From: Przewalskia tangutica
Taxonomy: Eukaryota > Streptophyta > Magnoliopsida > Solanales > Solanaceae
Length of the DNA stretch: 64,000 nt
Assembly (NCBI GenBank): GCA_029844215.1
Contig: CM056729.1
Location: 8,618,001 to 8,682,000 of the forward strand
Direction of reading: 5' to 3'
Part shown: piece by piece, positions 22,524 to 33,962 of the stretch
Position numbering within the stretch: the stretch's first letter is position 1
How the letters are laid out: each line of letters begins with the position of its first letter
Position numbers and translations under genes: made by a program
Notes under the pieces: generated by a model
Databases searched by the model: none
What the model was told of the DNA's origin: nothing
Seen by the model: only the letters and a program-made list of their open reading frames with translations

Positions 22524-25500
22524 TGTTGACACCCAATTTTGACCCTCCCGTCCAGCCATTAACTATAAAATTACACTAATTTCGTAAAATAATTTTTAGG
22601 ATTTTTTATAATAAAATACAACAATAAAACATTAAATACAGGCATAAATAAACAATTTAATAATGGCGTCGCATCGCGTAGAGTTTTAAGCACTTAGAGT
22701 CCCGCGCCCGCATTAATTATTTTAAGCCATGTCGTAATTCTTAAATCAATAATAAATACATAAATTAATTAATAATGCACAATAAATAAGGTTTTAAATA
22801 ATAGCACCGCATTTTAAAATATTAAATAGCACACCCGCATTTATTATTATAATAGTTTATAATAATAACTTAGGCTAATAAAACACCTAAATAATTTAAT
22901 CACATTAGTTTATTGGTTTATCACTAATTAACTAAGCCTAAAACTAATTAATTTATCACTAATTTAATACTAATAACCCACTAATTAAAAGCCTAATTAA
23001 AACTAACCTAACACTCAACCTAACTCTACCCAGCCCAATCCCTTTCATTTTTCCCTTATCGCTGCTCCACACGCTGCCCACGCCTCTATCCTTAAACGCT
23101 CAAAGCGTTTTTCCCCACTCTTCCTCGTCGACAAACCTTAGAACAAAACAAACGAAAAACACAAAACCCACAGAACCCTAAACCTAAGGCAACCGCCGCC
23201 AGCACCCACGCCCCCAGCCCCGCGATTCTCGCCGGAAATACCGCACCCCACCTTCCTTTCCCTTTACCCACACGCACTCCCGCTTTCTTACCATAACCAA
23301 GACTCCAAATCCTTCAAATCATAACTTACCTTAACCGATTTTACACCCATAAGAATCGTCCAAAATCAATATCGAATCAGCACCAATTTTAGCCATTCTC
23401 AGCCTTACCAATTTTAGAACTTAAAGTTAGGCTATATAAACGACATGCAATAGCAATCGACGGGGAGATCCCTTAACAAAGCCGAGACCTCTCTTTCACA
23501 AATCAAACCAAAGGTCATGCATTAGAATGAGCAGAAAGAACCACCACAAGAGGGTACAAGACGAGGAGTCGAGGCACCCAATTTTTAGACAAGAGAGCAG
23601 AGGGCATCTGGCCGAACGTAGATACCCGTTAAGAGCGTAAACAGGAGAGCGGTCATAGCATCGATCGTCCGCAGTTCGAGGAAGAGCAAGAACACCGATT
23701 CAAAACCCCTTCTTCTTAGTTGCGTGTCGCCGCACATCGAGTATTCTCAATAGCAAGCCTTACCCTTTCAATCGCATCGCAATAACCCGTCGGGTGGACC
23801 GACGACTTGATACGCTTCTGCCGCGAGAAGGTAAACTAGAACTCTTCTCGCTTGTTCTACTTTCTCGAGTTTACGTGTCTTATCGCTGATTTAGTTCAAT
23901 TGCTCATATTGTCATATTCTTAAACGTGATGTTTGGTTAATCTGTTGCAATTGGTTCATTACGTAATTGTTGTTAGATCTAATACCGTATGCTCAATGTT
24001 GTCAAAGTTATGACAGGATCTTCTAATGACTTAAAAAGGGAACGCGGCTCTGTTTAATTTGTCAGTCTGGTGGTTCACCTAATGACGTGGTTTATTTTCC
24101 CTTAATGTGTATATCATCCGGTCAACTCGAATCATAAACAAACGAGTAAGGTGATTAAAAGTTTATTTTGTTTGTCTAGTGTATATGCTAACTTCTAAAA
24201 TCAGTCGATTATGTATATGTTGTCTAAAACGATATGCTAGCATGATCATGTCGTTCGAATGCGCATTGATAGCCAATTCATAAACCCCATCATGTAGGTA
24301 GCGCTAGTCCATTCATGCGCATTCTCTCCTCTATACGAATTAACTCGACCTAATTTACAAATACATATCACCTTTATATGTAAATAATTAAGTTTCTCGA
24401 CGATCGCTGACATCTCATTCTATGCGGTATGATCCACGCGACGATAGGTATAGGTCCATGCCCAATGCATTTAAAGTCTAGAGTTATGGCATGTCAAATT
24501 GTATCCACGTCGCATTCAAATTTTTAGTCAGAGCCATGTTTCACATAATTAAAATGTTAAGGGTATAATGTGACCTTAGAATGAACTATTTTACTTATTC
24601 CTCTCAGAATGTAAGAAGGACATAGGTTATTTCTTTGCTTTAAAGACATGTTGCATCGCCATTCTCTTCTCCTCTTCCACCATCTTTATTCCATGATCTC
24701 ATTTGTTAGCATGTTCTTTTGTCCATTTCTCGCCATAATATGAAATGAAATACATGTAAGGATGTCCTCCTTTTTCTTAGAATAACCGAATGTAAGAATG
24801 TTAGCATAATGTTTCGTCACGCACACCGCCATCGCTTACTTATCTCGGTTTGTTGTGGCATACCGCCCATCGCCCGCTTGTCTGCTTGTGCCGCATACAC
24901 GCCATCATTTGCCTTTACTTGGAATTGTTGTGGTTGCGTATAATGCTAGCACTGGTTTACGCCTACATACATGCTCATTCGTATTTCTTTGCCATCCGCT
25001 TGCTTACCCTATCCGCTTTATCCTTTGCTTGGTCTTTATGTATGTGTGTGCTTAAATACAAACTATATGTCAAGTGCTGGTTTGGGTTAAATAAATTTGG
25101 GCATATACTAATCCTTATCACTTTCTTTTTTTACATGGCACGCATCGGAGCAAAAATGAAGAGTCTCATGGCGAGACTCATCACAAAGCTACAGCAAATG
25201 AAGACCCGCATCTTATGTGCTTCATCCCCTCCGCATCGCAAACTCCTAACCATAGGCGAAATGACATCGCCTTTCCTTCGAGTCATCCCTACTTATTCTT
25301 TATTCTCATTTCATTTATTTGTTGTAAACTAATTGTCTAACGCTATACTAATTAATTAGCATTTATAATAGTTAAATCGTGAATCAATAGCTAGAAATTA
25401 GTTTGATTTACTTACTTTAGGCTTGCCTTGCCTTGTTTAATAGTTATAATAAATCACTTAACACCCTACACTTGCATAATAAGCTGGAATATTATTTACC

Positions 25501-26272
25501 TAGATATTCTTAAAACCGTGGTATAATTTCCTATTAATACAGAATAAGAAATACTGCTTTTGCATAATAGACACGCCCTCCTCTTATCACAGAATATTAT
25601 ATCCTCATGCTAAGCAATATATACCCCTTAGGTAAAGGAATACTTGCATATATTTTACTCCTATTATACCTATAGCTAATATAGTATTTGGGCATCCTAA
25701 TTGCACAGTTTTCAAAACTGACCTTGACTTTCTTACATAAACCTTGCAAAATATTTTAGAAAGTATATCTTATACTCTTCCGCTTAAACGTTTTTTAATA
25801 CATCTTTTTCACAGCATAAATAATTAACCCTAGGTTTGGCAGGATAACCGCAAGTTAGCGGATCTTAGAGGGTGCCTAACCCCTTCCCTCTAGATTAATA
25901 AAGAACCCTTACCCAGAATCTCATTAAGTTTAGCAGACCATTAAAATGGAGTTAATGTTTACTTTAAACTAGTTAAACATTTAGGTGTCCTAATTCACCC
26001 AATTAATTAGGTGGCGACTCCGCGAACCCTTGGCATTCTAGCAACCCTTTAGCATTTTGGCACCCTTTTAAACTTTAGCATTTTTGCACTTTTAGCACCC
26101 TTTAGCTTTAAAATAGCATCTTTTAGCACCTTTAGCACCTTTTAAGCATTTTAGCATCCCTTTAGCAATTTTAGCATTTTTAACCTTTTAGCTTTTATTA
26201 TCTTATTTTTCTAACCTTTTAATTTGAGCAGCAGGAGTTTAAAAAATGCCGCGGCCGGAAAAGGGCGCGACA
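22524..26272 (+). repeat. right LTR of the Ogre-like element
   Basis: 3749 bp, same termini as the left LTR. Stretches such as 22524-23055 and 25330-26272 match the left copy almost base for base, while 23055-25320 holds dozens of small differences. The plus-strand frame 24850-25332 is shared with the left LTR and has no homology to a known protein. Confidence 0.9.
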
Positions 26273-26490
26273 ATTTTAAGGCATCAAATTGCCCAAAGGT
26301 TTTTATGTATAAAGAAGAGTCGCTTTTAAAAGAGTTGAAGTATGTAGTACTTGGGTTAAATTCCCGGTTTCCTTTTTTTTAAAAGATATGATTAAGTGCC
26401 TTAAGTAAACTAAAATGAGAGGGTATATGAACAAGACTAATAAGAAGTTATAAGTTTTCTTAACTTATTTATGACATGATACGAGCTAGT

Positions 26491-26745
26491 GGTAAGAGTA
26501 TATCCGGCGGGCAAGCCCCAAGATCGTTATACCACCTTCTCCGTGGTAAGAGTATGTCCGGCGGGCAAGCCCCAAGATCGCCATACCACCTTCTCCGTGG
26601 TAAGAGTATGTCCGGCGGGCAAGACCCAAGATCGCCATACCACCTTCTTCAGTAAGAGTATATCCGGCGGCAAGCCCCAAGATCGCTATACCATCCGCCT
26701 GTAAGAAAGATATCCGGCGGTAAGTCCCCAAGATCGTTATACCAC
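26491..26745 (+). repeat. tandem array in the chromovirus LTR, 54-bp unit, 5 copies
   Basis: Copies start near 26491, 26545, 26599, 26652 and 26700, with words GTAAGAGTATGTCCGGCGGG, AAGCCCCAAGATCG and ATACCACCTTCT. It lies in the right half of the split LTR and is followed by a GC-rich zone with repeated ACGCGG words (26770-26890). Confidence 0.85.
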
Positions 26746-27493
26746 ATGTTCCGCGGATTTGCTACCCACGACGCGGCGAATACCTCACGCGAGTCCTGGG
26801 GCTTACGCGGTGAAATAGTCCCACGCGGCGGTACACCTATGCGAGGAATACTCACGCGGTCCACAGACCTACGCGTGAAATAGTCCCGCGAGTAGGGTGC
26901 TTATTGATACTACAAAGCAGGTACCTGCTTTGATCCCGAGGCCCCTATTTTATGCAGATTATATATACTTGTCACTCTCATTGTTAGTAAGGCACAAGAA
27001 ATGTATTTTGATTGTCTTCCATGACTCCTACTACTTTTAGACTTACGATATCATTATTACAAAGATTTTCCGCCTTTACATACTTGGTACATATCAGACC
27101 GACTTCTTCCTGGGCCGCTCATGCCGCAGGCGGTAAGCGGATTGTGGATCCTCGCCTGTGGATCACCGCTCCTGTCGGCTCCATTCTCCTAGCTTGTTTA
27201 TCGGGTACGGATATTTCCCGATGCTATAGGTATTTTGTACATTCGTGGTACGGCGGGCCCCGTCCCGCCACGCTTGTTATCTTTAGAGGTCCGTGGTCAC
27301 ATACGTGTTTTGGGCTATAAGAACAAGTTGTACTACTATACTTCTTAAGTATGTTTATGGAAAGCGACTTTATCTGGCGCAGATGTTTACCACTTTTATA
27401 AGTTATGTGTTATGTATGTTCACGCTATTCTCGATGTATACCGATGGCGGTACCTGCAGGTACTAGTCGTGGCCCCGGGGTCGGGTCGTGACA

Positions 27494-27743
27494 ATGAGTA
27501 AGATCTGAGACCTAGCCTGCATATAGTTTTCATTCAGGCCCATGAGAAGTTGGTACAACTTTTGCTTTTGTAGATAATTTGTGAAGTCTTTGGATGTGGG
27601 GCATGCACAGTTAGGGGGTGCACTAAGGCCTGATATTCTACCCACAGGGTTTTCAATTTAGTGAAGTATTCAGAAACACTATTATTTCCTTGTGTTAGAG
27701 TGGCAATTTCCCTATGCAAATCATAGGTTCTTGATTCATCTAC
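27494..27743 (-). pseudogene. copia gag, middle part after the solo LTR insertion
   Basis: Reads DESRTYDLHREIATLTQG, then NSVSEYFTKLKTLWVEYQAL. After a frameshift near 27600 it reads MGLNENYMQARSQILL. These are the conserved blocks of the UBN2 domain of copia Gag. The frame is cut at 27494 by the chromovirus LTR end. Confidence 0.85.
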
Positions 27744-28330
27744 TGTCACACAACCCGAACTGGCGTGGATCGTGCCTTACCCGGCACCCTAGTGATACAA
27801 CATCGCAGAAAATCAGCGGAAATAAAAACATGAACATGAATCAAGAGACATGATAAATAAACAAAGCAACTGAGCAGCTTGCCTTCGATATATACATAAA
27901 TACCGACAGCTTATCCTTTTACAAACTCGCCCACAAGCATTTCATGCACTCTAAGAAGGATAACAACTATGACGGACGTGGCCGCCATACCTGGATGTAC
28001 AAGAACCTTCGCATCAGGTAACATACAAAGATAAGCCTCCAAGAAACGGGCTTCCTAACACGCTGAATCGTGATCCTATGGCGAGGATCCACAACCGATG
28101 TACCTACCGCGGCGTAACGCAGCCCGGCGAGGTCAAGATAACAGGTACCAAGTATGTGAAACTGAAAATATTGTAAATGAAATCATAACAGTCTATATAA
28201 AACAGGAGACGTATATAATAACAAACTACAGTTCACAACATAAAGCGATGTATCAAGTCGTGACTCGCCGCCAAAGTCATCCTCACGCCCGTGGAACTCC
28301 TTCCTCACCGCCAGCCTAGGTATAAATCAT

Positions 28331-28576
28331 GTGGAATACGTGTCTCGCCCATCCTACGGGACTCGATAAAGAATCGGTGGAATACGTGTCTCGGCCCATC
28401 TCACGGGACTCGATGGAGTGGAATACGTGTCTCGGCCCATCTCACGGGACTCGACAGGTGGAATACGTGTCTCGGCCCATCTCGTGGACTCGATGAGTGG
28501 AATACGTGTCTCGGCCCATCTCACGGGACTCGAGCAGGTGGAATACGTGTCTCGGCCCATCCCATGGGACTCGATA
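28331..28576 (-). repeat. tandem array in the solo LTR, about 40-bp unit, 6 copies
   Basis: On the plus strand, copies of GTGGAATACGTGTCTCGGCC start near 28331, 28377, 28418, 28458, 28497 and 28538, each followed by CATCTCACGGGACTCGA or a close variant. The frames across it on both strands are repeat by-products. Confidence 0.9.
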
Positions 28577-30003
28577 AAGAATCATACATAATGATCAGCC
28601 CTCCATCGAGACGCCAGGTACGTAAATACAACACTTGCACAACAAAGGCTATCACCACAAGCATAGCAAGTTCAACATACAACCCAAGGTACTTTCATTT
28701 TATGTCAAAGTCCGGTTTTAACCCCAAAGTACTACATACGTTAAATTCTTTTAAAAGATCCATTCTTTTACAAAGGTCACCCGATACGTAGTATTAACAT
28801 AGAGTGACTAACATTTTTAAGTAAACCGAACACTTTCTTTTTAAAAATCAAGTAACAACATTATTTTCCAAACGCTCAAGTTTGCCTAATTTCAAATGCT
28901 CAAGTCTCTTATTTTAGAAAGGTTTCATAACTCATAGTCTTAATCTCTTTTAAAACAATCGAGTAACATATGTCTTATGTGTGAGCTTTATTCTTGTTTA
29001 TAACAATCTTGTTACAAATGACCATGATCTAGAAATGTAGTACAATTTTGTCTTATCTTAGCTTATGCAGATGGAGGTTTCTACCGGTTTTAATAACAAT
29101 TAGTCCATACATTTCCTTTTTAACGCCGCAATGGTTTGTTCGATACTTATTCTCATTTCCAAATCAAGAAACATTATTCTTTAAAAGCCAAGTACTCATT
29201 ACTCACGAATGAGGTTTCACAACTTTTTAACAAAATTCATAGTCCTTAACATTTCATAAAACGTCATTTATAAGTTAAGTCTCTTATCTTTTAAGACAAC
29301 AACAAGTCTCTTAACTTTCAAAATCAAGTCGTTTATAAGTCAAGTCTCTTAACTTTCAAAATCAATAAACCATTCTTTTACCTACATAACGTCGTTATAA
29401 CTAACTTCCCATAAAGCTATTATAACACCCTATGTTTTAAACCAACCAAATCACTTAGCACATATGACGCCACCGCACTACATAGTTCACAACAATCATG
29501 CTAGAAAAGATAGGAAGAGGTTCACATACCTCGCGACGATTATCGACAAATAGCAAAACGCTCAGTACTTCAACCCGTCGCTACTCCTGCCAAGTAGATC
29601 ACGCCACACGTAGTACTCCACTCCTAAAATGGTCATAGTACTTCTATCAAACCTTTCTTACCATCAAGACTTATACCAATAAAAAGCCCTCAATTCTACT
29701 AAAATTCGGCAAAGACTTCCGCTTTTACTCACTTTTCCATCTTTCTCCAAGGTCCGAATAACCGTAATATATATATATATATAAGGCGTAATAATTAAAC
29801 AACATAGAAGGGATTACACGCCCAAACGGTAACGCGTTTACTATCACGCCTTCATAACAACAATAAGTAAAAGAAGGGATTACGCTACCAACCGTAACGC
29901 GGTTTACTATCACGCGCCATAACAATACAATAATTAAAAGGGATCACGCCCAAACTAACGCGATTGAAAAATCTTCCCTTAATGTAAATGTAAATACAAA
30001 CCC

Positions 30004-30067
30004 AAAGTAAATACTGTCCAAAGTAAATACAGTCCAAAGTAAATACAGTCCAAAGTAAATACAGTCC
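30004..30067 (-). repeat. short tandem array, 16-bp unit, 4 copies
   Basis: Plus-strand unit AAAGTAAATACAGTCC. The first copy has CTG instead of CAG. Confidence 0.9.
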
Positions 30068-31232
30068 TTAAGTTGGGGTCCTTGGCCAACTTTGTCCATT
30101 TTACTTATCCAAATTACTCATTAGTCATCCAACTTATATTTCCATTCTTAATATAAGTTATAGTTACTTTGTTAATTACTTCTTCACAAGTAAGATACGT
30201 TTTTACCATTTTAATGGCAAACGGCCAATCCTTTCTTTTAACAAGTTAACAAGATCCAACTCTTCCAAACTTTACTCCATATATTATAATCCATAATATA
30301 CTTATAATATATGTATAATGACCAATTCACAAAGAGGTTTAAGTTTCACTACCTCAAATAGCCCAAAAAATATCCAAGTTCTTAAAGTCGCTCCAAGCAA
30401 GTCTTAGCTCCAAATCATTACGTTCAATCCGCTACAAGCAACCCATAAGCTCCTAACCAACTTCTCTTCAAGAACTAACTCCAAAAAGTGAAGAACACTT
30501 AGGGTTTCAAAGAGGACAACTTTCTACCAAGGCACAACAGAGGTTGTGGTGTGAAATCTTTTCCAACTCTTGGTACACAATCTTCCTAACACCTTAGGGA
30601 AGAACACTTAAGAGTTTAAGAGTTGTTGGACAAATTTTGCTTCAAGAAATGGCACCATGGCCGAGAGCTCAGGTCGAGGAGAAGGGAGGAATTTCTTGTC
30701 TTGAAATGTCTAAGTGTGAGATTTCATCAACTAAGTGCATATATAGACAACCGCGGTTAGGATGAAGGCAAGTGTGTGGTAGAGATTGAGGACAAGTGTG
30801 TGTGGGTCCCACAAGCCACTTGTCCACACTAAAATATCTTGCAAGACAAGGCCACTTGTCACATAATTTCGGCCACAAGGCCACCTAGGGGGGTGACACG
30901 TGTCGCCCTTCTATTGGTCCAAAACATTTCATCTTCCGAAAATATCCATAAAGGCCAAAATCTTGAAAACAAAGTGGGCCCCACAAAACCGTAAATTTCT
31001 CACGTAGGCCCCACGTGACCAATTCCGGAAATAAAATCTCATAATTCTAATATAATTCAAGAAGCCCAAATACCAAATCTGGGAATCCAATTCCCATCAA
31101 CGAACCTTTTTCCTTCACAAAACCCGGAAACTTTTCCGTCGAAAAATCACATCTTTCTTTCTTTCCAATATTTCTGTCGTATTCTTGTACGTACGTCCTC
31201 ACATACATACCCTGGAACTACGGGGTATAACA

Positions 31233-31737
31233 TTACCTTATCGAACTTTTCCCTCAAGTCTTCCCATACTTCGAAGGTTGATTCTGCATACAAAACCCCA
31301 CTCAGTAGACTGCTGGACACTGCATTCATCAACCATGCTTGGACAATAGCATTGACTCTGTCCCATTGGTCCCATAGTTCCATTTCATACTGATCCTTGA
31401 CACACCTTCCATTCACAAACCCCAATTTGTTTCTACCAAGCAATGTTATTCTCATGGATTTGCTCCATACAGTATAATTTTCAGATCCCAAGAGTTGAAA
31501 AGATATTAATGAGGCTCCACTCACATCAGAGGCTTGGAGAAAAAGGGGGTGGTTATGATAAAAAACAGTGGTGACAGAGGAAGTTGTGGGTAGTGTGTTA
31601 CCCTCGGGAAAGGTTTTGTGTGGAGAGTTGTCTTCAGAACTGGAATCGGTGCCCATTTCACCAATTTGTGCTTCTTTACAACACAAAATATTAAGCTTCA
31701 GATCTGCTCCGATAGAGATCAATACACGAGTTTTCAT
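31233..31737 (-). pseudogene. copia gag, N-terminal part
   Basis: Open on the minus strand from 31737. The likely start of homology is the methionine at about 31656 (MGTDSSSED). It contains NHPLFLQASDVSGASLISFQ and LGSENYTVWSKSMRITLLG (gag-polypeptide N-terminal domain), then NKLGFVNG, LWDQWDRVNAIVQAWLMNAV and WEDLREKFDKV. After V the frame enters the solo LTR. This stretch has no stop or frameshift, so the element was probably intact when the solo LTR parent inserted. Confidence 0.9.
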
Positions 31738-31990
31738 TTACGGATATTTCAGATTCTTGTTTTCAAGACAACCTTAGTATTTACCGAACAGAAAATAGGG
31801 TTTTTAGACTGAAGAAGAATTTCAGTTCTTCTCAGATAAAGAACCCAGAAACTAGGGTTTCGACCCAAGATAAGTTTCAGATTTTTTTTTCCACATAAAG
31901 AACTTACGGAAGGAATCACAGACAAAAAAGAATAACAAGATTTCCTTACAGTGTTTCAGTGATGCGATTCTTTTGACCCATCGATCATCG

Positions 31991-32002
31991 GCTCTGATAC
32001 CA
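31991..32002 (-). promoter_or_regulatory. primer binding site, tRNA-iMet type
   Basis: Minus strand TGGTATCAGAGC, directly after the LTR end. It is complementary to the 3' end of initiator methionine tRNA, the usual primer of plant copia elements. Confidence 0.95.
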
Positions 32003-32320
32003 TGTTGAATCTTGCCATTGACAAGTTTGCAGAAGTTATCTAAGATGAGTGAACACAGATATACACATACACGGGTGTCTGGATGAGCATGCAAGGCAAG
32101 AAATAGTAGAACAAGGGAGAGAAGGAGGAAGAAGAATAATAGGGTTTCTACCCTTTTCAGAATTCTGAACGTAATGTTTACACAGTGTCTACTATGCCTC
32201 CTTTTTATCAATAAGACTGTCCTTATACAAGATATAGAAGACTAGAAAGCCTATGGGCTGCCTTATTGGGCTCCCTTAATGGGCTAATAATAAAAGGCCC
32301 TTTTCTTATTTACTTTAACA
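32003..32320 (-). repeat. 5' LTR of the copia element (-), 318 bp
   Basis: Minus strand starts TGTTAAAGTAAA and ends AGATTCAACA. Its left border is fixed by the primer site and its right border by the TG start. No second copy is in the window. Confidence 0.85.
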
Positions 32321-33804
32321 TAACCAATGTAATAGAGAAACTATTTTCAAAATAAATGTTTCAAAATTATATTATTGTACTTATCTTTTGCTCATTGTTG
32401 ACAAATCTTATCACAAAAATCCTCCATCTTCAACGTAATAAGGCTTTTACTTGTCAAGTCAAGATATCTCTTTCTTTTTTTCTATTTGCTTTTCCACTTT
32501 TCTTCTTTTATAAGTACTTTTTAGGTCTTAATTCTATGTTTTATTGTTATCTATTCCCAATAGTTAGGCGAAATGAGACAAAAATAATAGAAATTTAAAG
32601 AAAAGGTCAAAGAAACGATGGAAGTTTGAGAATTGTACGTGATAATGACTTTAAATTTCTTGGTAACGTTGTGACTAGAATTTTCCTTTGATATATGATT
32701 ATGAAAGTTGAAAGTTCAAAGTTGAAAGTTAAAACTATATAATATAAAATATTATCCACTTCACAAAATTCTAATATTACATAGTATTATTTGATGTAGT
32801 AGTTAGATAAGGAAAGACATTGATTAGAAAGATTCATTATCCATAAATGGGAAACAAGCTTCCTAGGATAGAGCAAGTAATAGAATTGCGCAACTATAGC
32901 ACCAATGACTAATTTATACAGAGAATTGTAGATAATTGCAAATATTATTACTTGTTACTCGTTAGTTTAAATTTTATACATCGATAGTGTAAAAAATATT
33001 TATATAATATAATATGACTTACTCAAGCTTTGGTCTGTAGAGGCTTCTGTAATGAATTTTCAACTTATATGGTCTCAGCGATGAAAATATTTCGTGACAT
33101 GTTGGCAATTCACGTCATGCTTTCTAGCGGAATATTCTTGACAAAAGTCTTAGAAAATAATTATAGGTAACTCGATTCAATAGCTTTAATTTGATAAATA
33201 ACTTCTAAAAAAAGAAGTATATCAAGTCATTTAAAACAATATCACATGTTACATTAAATTAATTGTGTAAATATTTCGTCAATACTGTCAATATATATAA
33301 GGTAAATAACCATGTTTGATTATTTTAGATGTAGTTGTTGAATAGAACAAGAGTTGGTGCGTAATAACTTCTGCATTTTCAAGTGGTCATGAATTAAGTG
33401 CACCGGGCTGTCTTTGGTGCGTGGAATTGAGTCCAAAACTATCTACTTCTTGTTGATTTGTCAAACAATACTAGTCCTTGAAGACTCTTCACTCAAATCG
33501 TGAAAGATAGTCAATCAAACACCCTTAATTTGTCGAAAACATATTACATAAATAGGTCAAAAAACAAATTTATAATATTAATTCTTGACAACACTATACA
33601 CACCTATTTATCTTGTATAAATAATTATGCTAGAATTTTTTCCAGTTAACTAGATCTCCTCGACCTTCAAAAATATTTGTTTCTTGATTTTTATCAGGTT
33701 TTAGAGTCTAGTGACATCTTTTCTCTCTAGAGTTTAGAGTTGGATAAGAAAAAACAATTTTGAGATACGGCTAACATTGAAAATTGAAACATAACATGAT
33801 AAAT
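32321..33804. other. AT-rich intergenic DNA
   Basis: No coding frame, RNA gene or clear element found on either strand. The short open frames have no family motif. One 19-base stretch at 33396-33414 resembles a SINE 3' tail. Confidence 0.5.
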
Positions 33805-33959
33805 CACTGCAAAAAAACTGAAATTAGACTATGTGTTGTGTCGCTCGTTTGTTGTTAAAGTTTTCATAACTAACAAAAAATCTAATAATATGTGACTAAA
33901 TAAAATTAGCCACAAATTCTATTTTTTAGCTATAAAAAATTTCAGTATTTACAGTAGTG
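33805..33959. mobile_element. CACTA-type MITE, 155 bp
   Basis: Starts CACTGCAAAAAAACTGAAAT and ends with the inverted counterpart AAATTTCAGTATTTACAGTAGTG, so the termini read CACTG.../CACTA... outward. It is flanked by the direct 3-bp duplication AAT (33802-33804 and 33960-33962), the size made by CACTA transposases. No coding capacity. Confidence 0.7.
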
Positions 33960-33962
33960 AAT

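Larger units (their letters stand above)
15140..26272 (+). mobile_element. Ogre/Tat-like LTR retrotransposon without coding region (LARD)
   Basis: 11,133 bp with two long LTRs (3823 and 3749 bp), a tRNA-Arg-type primer site, a polypurine tract and perfect ATTTT target duplications. LTRs starting TGTTGACACCCAATTTTGACC, followed by this primer site, are typical of the Ogre/Tat lineage as I know it. The 3561-bp interior has no recognisable gag, protease, reverse transcriptase, RNase H or integrase. It carries tandem arrays and hairpin repeats instead. The element therefore needs proteins from a relative to move. It sits inside a chromovirus LTR. Confidence 0.85.
13642..27493 (+). repeat. 3' LTR of the chromovirus, split by the Ogre-like element
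   Basis: Starts TGTTATACCCCGTAG after the polypurine tract and ends GGGTCGTGACA at 27493. Without the nested element (15140-26272 plus one target duplication) it measures about 2714 bp. 13900-14100 is GC-rich. 26491-26745 is a tandem array. Its right neighbour is a copia gag on the minus strand, so the chromovirus inserted into that copia element. The left flank is not recoverable because of the deletion. Confidence 0.8.
27744..31232 (-). repeat. solo LTR of a chromovirus, 3.5 kb
   Basis: On the minus strand it starts TGTTATACCCCGTAG and ends TTGTGTGACA. Its first 350 bases match the LTR at 59805 closely (GTTTCCGG, GATTTGGTAT, GTCACGTGGGGCC, GGGCGACACGTGTCACC). No gypsy interior flanks it and both sides are copia gag, so it is a solo LTR left by recombination. 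The flanks carry GTAA and GTAG (minus strand), a short imperfect target duplication. It contains two tandem arrays (28331-28576 and 30004-30067) and a short TA microsatellite (about 29768-29783). Confidence 0.85.
27494..32320 (-). mobile_element. Ty1/copia element, 5' part (LTR, primer site, gag)
   Basis: Read on the minus strand from 32320: LTR (32320-32003), tRNA-iMet primer site, leader, then gag (31737-31233). The gag is split by a solo LTR (31232-27744), resumes at 27743 and is cut at 27494 by the end of a chromovirus LTR. Protease, integrase, reverse transcriptase and the second LTR are not in the window. The base flank at 32321-32325 is TAACC. Confidence 0.85.

Noticed and set aside
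24850..25332. 160-codon frame with hydrophobic N-terminus in the right Ogre LTR
   Set aside because: Shared with the left LTR but shifted by indels there; no known domain. Treated as LTR sequence.
28291..28791. 166-codon plus-strand frame with repeated WNTCLGPS words
   Set aside because: It lies across the 40-bp array in a solo LTR and breaks outside the array. Not a gene.
33396..33414. AAGTGCACCGGGCTGTCTT resembles the 3' tail of the Au SINE
   Set aside because: Only 19 bases match, with no body or target duplication. Too short to call.
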